Positions 19,870 to 29,394 of a DNA stretch of 64,000 bases are shown here, in pieces. How positions within the stretch are numbered: the stretch's first letter is position 1; each line of letters opens with the position of its first letter. The notes beneath the pieces were generated by a model. It was not told the DNA's origin. It did no database searches and worked only from the letters and a program-made list of their open reading frames with translations. Location of the stretch: contig JAQMWT010000406.1 in assembly GCA_029834535.1 (NCBI GenBank), positions 93,437 through 157,436 of the forward strand, given 5' to 3'. The translations under genes and the position numbers were made by a program. The stretch is from Chrysophaeum taylorii (lineage: Eukaryota; Sar; Pelagophyceae; Pelagomonadales; Pelagomonadaceae).

Positions 19870-20660
19870 TTATGATGTCGAGCGTGTTGTAATGTTACGC
19901 AAAGAAGCTGTATCAGCATCCACGTCAGATGTATGGTCCAGTTCATCTTCACTATTATCACCCAGTTCCTTTGACTCTGGAGAAGGTGAGTTATGTACAT
20001 CTGATGGTGGGTCGTTGGTAGTGTTAGTATTGTGCGTAGTCATTGCATCACTCAAGGTAACCAAGGGTGATATGACAGATGAAAGGAAAGACATAGCAGT
20101 GTCAGGAGTAAAAGCGTGTAGATCCAATGCAGGAATAACACGATCATTTGCATCAGACATAGCTGCATGGAGATGATGAGCTGCTGCGTCGATTTGAACT
20201 TGCTGAGCCTCATTATACGTATTTGGAGGGAGCTGTCCAATAGATGAGATCAGTGATCGAGAAATAATATGGACAAATACAGCAGAAGACGGGATTATGA
20301 TGTCCTGATGCATCTGAAGACTTGACAGGTTGTTGTCTAGTAGAGACACATGCTTGATGTTCTCAATCACTTGGGTGTTTAAATTTTCGTAAATTTCTTG
20401 CATCTGTGTGAGAGATGTTGATGCAAGCGATAGTTGTTCCTCTTGTGCCTTCAATTCTGTTCGGTATTAGTGAGACGCAAGGATAAGGACCGAACCTCTT
20501 CTTTTAATTGATGTAAAGATTCAGCCATATTATCGTTAGTTTTATCCGGCGTAGGTTCAGCGGGTGGATTGTCGATCGGCGCTGGTGAAACATCTTCAGA
20601 AGAAGTATCATCTGAAAAGACATCATTTATGTCCGAAGGGTAGCCAACCTGGACTAGCAC
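19870..20660 (-). pseudogene. Coiled-coil-like 3' frames of the copia-like element
   Basis: Two overlapping frames (20451-20660 and 19870-20454) look like one protein split by a frameshift. The first is acidic with SLHQLKEEVRSLSLRL, a likely coiled coil. The second continues with EEQLSLASTSLTQMQEIYENL heptad-like spacing and ends in an acidic Ser/Asp tail. They lie downstream of RNase H, a position used for additional ORFs in some LTR elements. No family is recognised. Confidence 0.45.
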
Positions 20661-20663
20661 ATT

Positions 20664-21251
20664 TTAAACGGCAGCTTGCTGTATGGGGGTTAGTTGACGA
20701 AAATAATTAAGCATTGGCGGTAACGTTTCCGAGGAGATTGTGTTAAGTTGGTGAGAAACATCATCAACGAAGCGTTCAACAAGCACATTAAGCAGCTCGT
20801 CCGGGTTGGTTACTATGCATACTTTATCTTCAACAGAATGTAACAGAGACCAAGCTGCTACAAGAATCTCAAGATTTACACTCGAGATAAAGGGCAACCG
20901 AAGTAAGATCATGCTGCTTTCATCAGGGTTAACAATGATTTTGGAGACATCAACTTTAAGGGATGTTGCAGTTTGCATGATTGCCTCTTTAAGCTGCTTA
21001 TTAATAGCAATAGACTTTCCAAGGTGGAGGATTATAGCCCTGATGTGGGCCGCTGGATCGTTAAAACAAGAAAGTTGGAAGCAAAAGGTGAGGGTAGGAA
21101 TGCCGGTCCTGGTGTGTGCGAGTGCCCGGGGCTGTATATACCCCTGTGCTTCCCCATCACAGTGAAACGTGAACATCTGGGGCGAGTCAAGCATGTATGC
21201 GAGACGGTGGGGACCCAGCAGACGACGACGCCATCTGCTTAAGATGAACAT
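20664..21251 (-). CDS. Unrecognised 3' frame of the copia-like element (195 codons)
   Basis: The frame encodes a mostly helical protein with segments such as LTFCFQLSCFNDPAAHIRAI and LLRLPFISSVNLEILVAAW. Its start region contains a segment (YIQPRALAH.RTGIPTLTF) that is repeated in the next upstream frame because about 70 bp are duplicated in DNA. No known domain is seen. It belongs to the element by composition and strand. Confidence 0.4.
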   Translation of the reverse strand: MFILSRWRRRLLGPHRLAYMLDSPQMFTFHCDGEAQGYIQPRALAHTRTGIPTLTFCFQLSCFNDPAAHIRAIILHLGKSIAINKQLKEAIMQTATSLKVDVSKIIVNPDESSMILLRLPFISSVNLEILVAAWSLLHSVEDKVCIVTNPDELLNVLVERFVDDVSHQLNTISSETLPPMLNYFRQLTPIQQAAV

Positions 21252-21524
21252 CTGCGTCGGAGATGAACATCCGGTCCTGGTAAGTGAAAGCGCCCAGATG
21301 AGGGGGGTCTAGTGTGTGTGCTAGACGATGGGGCTCCAGCAGTTGGCGACGGCAGCTGCTTCGAAGGCACTCACACACTCCTTGCGGCGCAGCGGTGGGG
21401 CGGATTCGAACGCGCGAACCACCTCGAGCGCTTTAAGGGCCCATAACCAAAACTTGGCAAAAGGTGAGGGTAGGAATGCCGGTCCTGATGTGTGCTAGTG
21501 CCCGGGGCTGTATATACCCCTGTG
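21083..21524. repeat. Insertion-like segment bounded by a 70-bp direct repeat
   Basis: The stretch at about 21083-21152 (AAAAGGTGAGGGTAGGAATG ... GGGGCTGTATATACCCCTGTG) recurs nearly unchanged at 21456-21524. The segment between them holds two further imperfect copies of a roughly 65-bp unit (GGGCGAGTCAAGC... and GGGGTCTAGTGTG..., each with a CCAGCAG...CATCTGCTT-like core). It splits what looks like one element-encoded frame into two, so it is a later insertion or local duplication. Confidence 0.55.
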
Positions 21525-22377
21525 GGAAGGGCTGCTGACTATTGCGGATTAAAGCTATCCCATGATGTGACCGATCGCACAGCGCACAAATCAACAAGAA
21601 GAAAGGGCGCGGCACATCGAAACAGTGAGATGCATGTTGCGCAGACGCGAGATGATCCTCAATAATTTGGCGAATCGCGTCAGTTTTAAGTTCGTCTTCA
21701 TTGCAAATGGTGAGCACGACTGGTGTGCCTGGCGCTTTCACTTTGTTATAACACTTTGTACACATCACGTGAACTTTGACAACCCCTTTAATGGGTGGGA
21801 AGCGATGAAGACGAATTCCCTCATTAGGAGATATAGCGGGGGCGTTTCGGATACGCTTAGTCTTGACACACAACAAAGAGCTGAGATATTGGACATTGTC
21901 TACAAACTCTGTCTGTTGTGCTTCCGTAAGTAGCTGCTGCAAAGACTCAAACCAGCACTGGGGGTCCTTGTGTTGCGGAATAAGGAAATTGGGTGGTGAT
22001 GAGCCAAGGGCAGTAACGTTCCCGGACATCATCGCTAATACGTCAAATTTACAATGTTTGAGCAGGAAATACTCAGACTTTGTTGCTTGCAATTTAGACT
22101 GTTGTTGGGCAGCTGCTTTGGGAGTCGATTGATGTCCTTGTGCCACCGACAAATAGGTTTGATGTTTCCGTTTAGGGGAACTAGTCGGTGCAACGCTTGG
22201 AGTTAGAGCATTAAAAGGTGGAGACAGTGACAGTATACCACCACTACGACCCCGGTTCATGGTAGAGTGGCGTCGGCTCGCAGCATCTTTGTTTTTAGTG
22301 GGATTCATCATGAGAGGAATCTCCACATCACATTTTATGTAGCATTTCACATTTTTGCAAGCCAGTATCATGTGCAT
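21433..22377 (-). CDS. Cys-rich 3' ORF of the copia-like element (314 codons)
   Basis: The frame follows RNase H on the same strand. The N-terminal third is basic, Ser/Thr/Pro- and Gln-rich. The C-terminal half has paired cysteines and histidines (VMCTKCYNK, ASHCFDVPRPFFLLICALCD, RSHHG), suggesting a metal-binding module. No retroviral or cellular domain is recognised. Such downstream frames occur in some large copia elements; the role here is unknown. Confidence 0.5.
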   Translation of the reverse strand: MHMILACKNVKCYIKCDVEIPLMMNPTKNKDAASRRHSTMNRGRSGGILSLSPPFNALTPSVAPTSSPKRKHQTYLSVAQGHQSTPKAAAQQQSKLQATKSEYFLLKHCKFDVLAMMSGNVTALGSSPPNFLIPQHKDPQCWFESLQQLLTEAQQTEFVDNVQYLSSLLCVKTKRIRNAPAISPNEGIRLHRFPPIKGVVKVHVMCTKCYNKVKAPGTPVVLTICNEDELKTDAIRQIIEDHLASAQHASHCFDVPRPFFLLICALCDRSHHGIALIRNSQQPFPQGYIQPRALAHIRTGIPTLTFCQVLVMGP

Positions 22378-22427
22378 GGCAGGGTTAGTTTAAAGTCATT
22401 TCGGACATAATGGAGGGTAATGATTAA

Positions 22428-23279
22428 CTAACTATCTTGTTGAACTATGGGTTGTTGTAAGCCGAGTAACGTGCGAAATCTGCTGAAGAGTGGAGCTCCA
22501 AAGGGTTTGGTAAATCCATCGGCGATATTATGGGAGCCGGAAACATGATGTAGACGGATGCGTTTTAACTGTACGTAGTCGCGTACACGGAACCAACGTG
22601 TGCTGATAGCTTTAGCCTTAGTCGCACTGTCGGGATTATTAGATAGATGAATAGCAGAAGCAGAATCTCCAAGTATAGGGCTGTTACGTATGAACGACAT
22701 GTCCGACGGGAGGGGATTGTCGTGAGCATCATAGTCTAATAGCAAGTCTTTCCCTGGAGGTTGGTGGAAATAGAAGTGAGGATTTATAGCGAATGCCATT
22801 TCCGTTAGCAATTTGCGTAACCAGACCACATCATCGGCGCACATATTAAGGGCTATGAGCTCACTTTCGTGCGTAGAAGTAGCTGTAATAGGTTGCAACT
22901 TGGACTTCCAAGTGATGAGAGAACCAAACAGAAGGATAGCGTAACCGGTCGTAGATTTGCGGTCTTGTTCATAAGAGGGTGCATTATCGGCATCAACGAA
23001 CGCGACTAGTGGATCAAAATTACCTGAATTAACTAGTTCTTTAGTGTAGTCCAACATGGTAGCCATGTCAGTACGATTACCGATAAGAAGTCGAAGATGG
23101 TCCATTAGAGCGGAAGAACCAGAGTAGTACCAGAGGCGAAGATTGCGATTTTCGGGCTTGCGCAAGTAGCAGAGCGTTCCTGTTAGTACTTGAACATGTA
23201 GAAATGCTGGATTATGCATTCCTCGAGAGCAACGACCTAAGGCTTTGGGATAAATCAGGACGACAGGCCAATTGAACAA
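22428..23279 (-). pseudogene. Ty1/copia RNase H domain
   Basis: RNase H features in order are FVDADNAPSYEQDRKSTTGY with the first Asp, the STHESELIAL block, DSASAIHLSNNP, TRWFRVRDYV and HVSGSHNIADGFTKPFG, all typical of copia RNase H. It removes the RNA template during cDNA synthesis. The frame overlaps the upstream reverse-transcriptase frame by 68 bp in another phase, so a frameshift separates them. Confidence 0.85.
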
Positions 23280-24484
23280 ACGTGAGCTTGCCGAGTAGTG
23301 TAGAGAAAGTATGAAGGATGAACTTGTCCATATCAGAAGATGACTCTCCAGTTTTATACGTGGTTGATGGTGACATCGGTGTGGAAGTGGGGCGCAACTG
23401 CATTAAAACGGGGTACTCTTCGAACAATGCATCAAGTTTAGCCTGACAGTCCAGTGATATAGAACCATCAGTTGTACGCGTTATGCGCATGCCTAAGAGA
23501 GTATGGACTTCCTCGAAGGTGTCGACTGAGTATTCCTTTTTCAGAGCGTGCTGGAACTCACGACGTAGAGTTTCTGAAGTACAAGTAATGACGACGTCGT
23601 CTACTGAGAGCGTGCAAATTAGAAATGTAGCGTCAGCTTGGACTTTAGCGTAAATGCATGTGTCTGTTCGAAATCGTGTATAGCCTAATGAATCAAAGAA
23701 GCCGTTTATGGTTTGATTCCAAAGGGCAGGGCTCTGACGCAATCCATAGAGAGATTTAAGTAGCTTTGGAAGACGGCGGCCTTGGTATTTAGTATCTTCG
23801 GGATCGAGAAGGTAAATGCCTTGAGGCAGTTTGACGTAGACATGAGAATCGATGGGAGCTTGAACAAAAGCGTTAGGGACGTCGACATGGTAGACGGGAA
23901 GTCGCAGGTGAGCTGCTAGCGCCAAAACACAACGGATGCCGGTAAGCTGTGCCATAGGACTGAATGTGTTGAAGAAATCGGTGCCCAGAGAGGCTAAGAA
24001 TCCTCGTAGGACCAGGCGTGCTTTATGTTTAATGTACTGACCAGCAGCGTTGGTTTTTATCCGTAGGACGAGACGGGTGTCAATAGGTTTTGAGTTGACC
24101 ATTGGCAGCGCTAGTTTAAAGCAGCCAAACTTAACAATGTCAAAAATCTCTTTAGAGATGGCAGCAACATAAGCTTTGCGATCAGCGTCTGAGAGACCTT
24201 TGAGGCAGGTCAACTCATATTCATCAATTTTGATATCTTTGGCTTGAATCTTGTATTCGTCCGAACCAACCGTGCTAGGGTCATGAGTCGTCGTCAGATG
24301 AGTAATCGAATAAGAAGCGATATTATCGTGCAGATGAGCATGATCGGGATCTTCGACGAGTTGAACAACTAGTAGAGGAGCATCACCAAGGTGGGCTTCA
24401 ATGTAATGCGATTGTACGGTGATATAGTCTTCGATGGCGGAGAGATGAGGCTCAGAAGCGCCGTAAGAAGCGTCATCCACAATC
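23212..24484 (-). pseudogene. Ty1/copia reverse transcriptase
   Basis: Motifs include KARLVLRGF, GTDFFNTFSPMAQLTGIR, HVDVPNAFVQAPIDSHVYVK, KSLYGLRQSPALWNQ, the catalytic SVDDVVI (Ser in place of the usual Tyr/Phe before VDD), LLGMRITR and LGKLTFVQLACRPDL. The domain copies element RNA into DNA. The open frame continues upstream to 24615, but the part beyond 24484 is translated PIF1-repeat DNA that was inserted here, so the native N-terminal link to integrase is lost. Confidence 0.88.
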
Positions 24485-25508
24485 CTTACTACTAATCGAC
24501 AGATGTTTGTCTGTTTGTCTGTCCCCCGATTTAGGGTAAGGATCAGGTAGGCCCGCGAGCCAGGCAGGCATTGATCCTCCAAGCCGTCTACGGCGACCTC
24601 GCAGACTATTTCCACGACCCGCGGCGGCTCTTTCAGCGCGCCATTCTCACGCCCCGTCGAAACGATGTTGTCGATGCTGACAACGCGCGCATGACCGCGG
24701 CCTTTTTTCCCCGGAGACGAGGCGTCGGAGTTCTTTTTCGGGAGACTAGGTTGGGTCGGAAGACGACGCCTCGCTCTTTACAGTCGAGTTTTCAACTCCC
24801 TGACAACCAACGGCATGCTGACTTTGAGCGCGAGCTTAAAGTCTTCGCAACCTCGACCAGTCGCACGGCCACTGCAACGGTACCAGATACATGATCGATC
24901 GTGTCGTTGTCACCGAGGCTCCTCCAACCTGTATCCCTTAAGGCCCGCCTACGCCAACGATCAACAAGAGCCAGGGCCAGACGCCCCGCGAGGTCGGCGT
25001 CCTCTTGCCCAAGCCCGTCTTCTGTCACGTCCAGCGCTACGTGGCTCACTGTCGATCGGCAGCCCCGAGAATATGCTCTTCTGAGTCGACGACTCCACCC
25101 TACCCCACACGTGCTGCGCAATACCGACAAGCCCCCTCCCGGCGTCTACACGCGCACTGTAGGTGAACTTACTGGGACAAGATGAACTTACTGGGGTTAG
25201 AGATTGGGACTATGTGAATATAGTGACCACGTGAGCTTACTGAGACCAGGTGAACTTACTGGGTTTTCTAGAGTAAACTCAAGGATTGGCGGCGCGTGCG
25301 GATCAAAGCAGCTTGGATTGGCGGGGGTGAGAGCGACGAGCTCAAAGGAGTGGGTGTGAGCACGAGCGGGTTTACGCCGAACTTACTGGGGTTAGAGATT
25401 TGGACTAGGTGAACTTACTGACCAGGTGAACTTACTGGGACCAGGTGACCAGGTGAACTTACTGGGGTTAGAGATTCGGACTAGGTGAACTTACTGGCCT
25501 GCACTTGT
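24485..25508 (+). mobile_element. PIF1/Helitron-helicase-derived repeat, left copy
   Basis: The plus strand encodes pieces of a PIF1-type helicase tail. One is RAILTPRRNDVVDADNARM. In other frames come NGTRYMIDRVVVTEAPP, LRPAYA, then the TINKSQGQTPREVGVLL and KPVFCHVQ blocks, which match the conserved end of Helitron-type helicases. Frames shift repeatedly, so it is a fossil. The 3' part (about 25158-25497) is a tandem array of GTGAACTTACTGGG units. An inverted copy is at 33504-34512. The insertion falls between the integrase and reverse-transcriptase parts of the copia pol. Confidence 0.72.
25158..25497. repeat. Tandem GTGAACTTACTGG array (left)
   Basis: At least seven copies of GTGAACTTACTGG, often followed by GGTTAGAGATT or preceded by ACCAG, end the left PIF1-derived repeat. 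The inverted counterpart is at about 33525-33830. Confidence 0.75.
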
Positions 25509-27428
25509 TATGATCCAAAATGGAGTGGGACGTGAACAAAGCATAAACATATTGAGCGGGAGGAACTTGAATGGCGTGAGCATGTTCAGAGATTAAATGA
25601 ACGAGAGCTTGAGGAAAGTGAAAGTCTGCAAGGTTGATGTTGTCGCAGAAGTGAACATGAGGAGTATCAGGTGATGGGTGGCTATGGCTCCTATGACACA
25701 TAACTGAAGAGGACTGTGAAATCGCTTGGTGCACATGGTGTAAATCCCCCCTCTGGAGGTATAGCCGTCCAGTGGATGCCATGAGTGATATGAAGGGAGT
25801 GGAGGGTGGGGTCGCAGAAGGTTATGTACTGCTTGGAGAGGTCATACTTGAAGTCGGCAAGCGTACCACCGGCTTGTTTATAAGCGGCAACAGTAGGCGA
25901 AGCAATACGAGTAAGAACATCCTTGAGATTGGTTTTGCGACGAGGCTGAGGATGATGAGGACCACGGGTGAGACGGAGGACATCCTGGGAACAGAGAGAC
26001 CGATAAGATGGTAAAAGTGGCAGAGTGTCGGGAGACACTTCGGATGTAGGTGTGGTGGTGGAAGTAGCGGGTGCAGGAGGAGCTGGAGCACATGCGGGAG
26101 CGGGAGAGGGAGCATGGAGATGAGAAGAAGGAGTCCCCCTCTCATGGTCAGTGTTGGTAGGCATAGCATTCCCCCTCTGCGTCGCATCATTGGGGGTGCT
26201 GTGAACAGAGAAGGGAATGTCGGGTGAAGGTGCGGGAGGTGGATGCTGTTCATAATCAGGAGGAGATTTAGAAATAAGATGGGGAAAAGTCAGTTTAGAG
26301 GAAACACGGACTTGGCCGTTTTCAGGATTAAGGACAACATCGGCTAAATGATTAACGTGGGGTGTTATTAAAGGATTTATAACGTTAGCACCGCATAGGT
26401 AGATGTAGGGACGACATCGGGGCTCATATTTATGAAATTCGTTAGGTTCCAAATGCAAATAACAAACAGAGCCAAAAGGTTTGAGGTAGTCTTGTTGGGG
26501 AACATTACATTGGTCTAACAAAACTTGTTGGGGACTTAGGACTTTATTATAAATACGTTCGAGGGAAACGTTAGGGAGGAGATTATATGATTGGATAGCA
26601 TGTATAACAGCCCACGGGTAGTGTGGTGCCGGATCTGTTAGGGGGTGACCTTTATAGGATACATTAAGCATATGCCTGAGTCGTGTAGACGCGGCAGTGT
26701 CTATGTGACCAACATGGCTTCGACTTCATGATTAAATACATGTAAGTAAGGGGGGAACGCGGACATATTAATACCGTGTTCCACACGGAAGGGGGTTGTA
26801 ACATGCTGGGATAAATAGGGTTTAAAGGAATCACAATAAATTTGTTTTAGTTGTACATGAACATAAGTAGAGCAAAAATTGCGGACAAACTCAAGGGCGT
26901 TACAAAATTCGCTGGAGTTAGTGCTACGACAAAAGTACACTAACAGAAATTTAGAAATGAGACACTTGAAGACAATAATATGTCGAAAGGATCCCCATTC
27001 CGAGAGAACAGTGACGTAACCACCGTCACATGCCCAAGCTTCACCAGGTTGAAAATTTTTTTCGAATGATGGTTGCTTGATAAGATGGTGTGGATGAGGA
27101 AAGCTTTTTTATGAATTGTACAATCCACACAGAACTTACGGTAGGGTACGTCAGATGGGTGGTGTCCAGGACTGGCAGATGGGTGGTGTCCAGGACTGGC
27201 AATAACCTGAACAGCTTTTATAGCTTGAAAATCACTGGAATGGTGAATGTTGTGAAAGTTAGTAGCTCGTTGTTGCGCATCTCGAAATACAAGGGTGCCC
27301 CTGGCATGGACTTTCTTATCGAAGGGCGCATGCTTCTCGTGGAGCTGTCTTGGCGTTATAAGTGGTATTTGTTTTTCTTTAGTAGGAGAAAAATATATCT
27401 GCGGACAGGATGTTAGAGAGGAAAGCAT
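25468..27428 (-). pseudogene. Ty1/copia integrase (HHCC zinc region, catalytic core, C-terminal part), frame-broken
   Basis: An HHCC-like region (NFHNIHH ... KFCVDCTIHKK) at about 27260-27110 is followed, after a frameshift near 27060, by ACDGGYVTVLSEWGSF with the first acidic residue, YCDSFKPYL with the second and HVFNHEVEAMLV as candidate third. The segment 25691-26671 carries PFGSVCYLHL and GANVIN, as in the copia integrase C-terminus, then a Pro/Thr-rich linker. A further frameshift near 25760 leads to a frame that ends inside the inserted PIF1 repeat. A 22-bp direct duplication at 27157-27200 repeats the residues SPGHHPS. Confidence 0.72.
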
Positions 27429-29394
27429 GAGCTACTGAATCAGTATGAAAAGAGGTAAGTTCGTAGTTAGAAGTGATAGTATCACAACATAAGAGTTTTT
27501 TATTGGAAATGTAGAACATAGTAATGGAACTCTGGTGTAATGTTGAAGATGTATCTGTTGGGAATATATTTGTGAAGGTTGGCCTATAGTTTTTAGTTAG
27601 AGGAGCGTGATCAGGGTTAAACGATGGTAATAGCGTTAATGTACGCAAGTCGTAAACAAGCTGACACAAGTGTTTATAAATTGTATGATATGTTCCAGCT
27701 GGAATAGCATTTGCGATGATATCACAGCATAGGTCGGGGGACAAAGACGAAAGAAAATTGATTTGGTACGCTGTGAAGTTATTGGCGCGTGCCAATTCGC
27801 GAGTTGAGTAGTGTCGGATGCGATCGAGTCGTGGATCGTACACGGGCATATTAGCAAATCCACGAATGGTAGGAGTGGGAGTATATATAGAGTAAACTTT
27901 GGCCCCATCTTTCTGTCGCTTGATGTTATAAAGCCCAAATATCTGCTTTGGACAAGTGCATGTCACTTAAAGCAAATATTTTGTCGATAAATTCGAGGCG
28001 ATTTTCCTGAGGGTAGAAGACAAAAGAATCATGAAATACATGAGAGGTGTAGGAAACCAGTGCTTGTACTAGACGACGTGTGTCTTGATTTTCATTATTA
28101 TGATGGTATGCTTGGCGAAGCCAAAGAAAACCGGTGACTGGTTCGAGAGAAGCAGTCTTGTCGATTCCGGCATCGTGTGTTAAAAGGGTGTAGGTTTCGC
28201 CAAAAGCATTTATGTGTACCTGGTATTTAGAAGAGGAGTTAGAAACTGTTATGTCTCCGCCTGTATGTCTTCCACCGGTGATGTAAATGATGGAGGAAGT
28301 AGAGGGTTTATTTAAAAATAACCTATGAGATGGTTGGTTAGATTCGATAGTTGTAATACGAAAGGACACAGGTAATGTGATGGATTTAGGGAATAATCGT
28401 CCCATGATATTATAGAGGAGCACAAAAGCTTTGAGTTCAATAGGGGATCTCATGCAAACTAGTGGTATTCTTGAATTAGCCAAGAATCCCAGGCGAAAAT
28501 TAGAAATGCCTTCCATTTCATCTTGACTGGGATGTTCGACTGTTTCATTAGAGTGCAGACGAAGGAACAGCATAGTTATGGTTTCGAGCTCAGTCACATT
28601 TAAGCGCACGGATCCGGTACGACTAAATATGTTATAGGTTTGGGTGTGGACACAAATGGTAAGTCAGGAAAGACTTGTGTCCAAGGTTCGTCGACTATTA
28701 ACTTGCGACTGATGGAATTAGCATGGTCTGCGATATCCAGAAAGGAGGTGACTCGTTTATTAGGCCATGAAAGCAAATCGAGACGGCCGGTGTTATATTT
28801 GCGTGCAACGAGGATCCATCTTTCTCTGGCTTGATAATCTCCACATAGATAGCATGGAAATCGGTCACATATGTCCGCCGTGTAGTGCATCGTTGAGAAG
28901 ATGAGATTGGCAACTCGTATATGGTCTTCATACGATGCGGAGTGTGGTGGTGTCATTTCCATGAAAAGAACGAGCGGCTTTAAAAGCTCAAGTACACTTA
29001 GAGCACTTGGAAACAAGGAATCATCCATATCGCGCTCGAAGGTGGAAATGGATCTCCCATTGATTATGTTGCGATTTGTGCATGGTGATGTCAATTCCAC
29101 TATGTCAGTGTAATATCGTGCACGTTCAACGTCCGATGCTCGATGGAGATATGTCAAAACCTTAGGTAAGGATGGGAAAACTTCGATGGAGTTACCAAAA
29201 CGTCTTCGTAGCATGTGCGTGATATTGTCGTCGCTCTCAACAAGAACTTTAACGTCGATGTTGATTTGCAAGTCATTAGAAGCGCAAGCCAAGAATGCAG
29301 GAGTGGACATCCCAGAGCAAAGTAAAGTTACTGTAGGTATTCGTGGGCTAGGAGATGAAGTTACTGTATGGAACAAACGTGTTGTAACCTTGCG
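27379..29394 (-). CDS. Cytosine-5 DNA methyltransferase domain encoded inside the copia-like element, frame-broken
   Basis: The segment lies in the same frame as the Gag-like ORF, separated by one TGA (29395-29397). C5-MTase motifs appear in family order: I TVTLLCSGMSTPAF (about 29330-29290), IV ELTSPCTNRN with the catalytic Pro-Cys (about 29095-29065), VI LFMEMTP with the conserved Glu (about 28965), VIII GDYQARERWILVARK (QxRxR, about 28842-28795), a long target-recognition-like region, IX HYSTRELARANNF (about 27815) and X DIIANAIPAGTYHTI (about 27725). The reading frame shifts near 28605 and 27950. In the family such enzymes transfer methyl from S-adenosylmethionine to cytosine C5. Its place between protease-like and integrase segments makes it part of the element's polyprotein. 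It is closer in motif style to bacterial/DNMT2-like QxRxR enzymes than to DNMT3. The product may also fail to be made in this decayed copy. Confidence 0.82.

Noticed and set aside
21385-21450. Possible tRNA gene on the minus strand with GTTCGAATC B-box-like sequence
   Set aside because: The T-stem does not pair and no acceptor stem or D-arm could be folded. At most it is a tRNA-derived repeat remnant.
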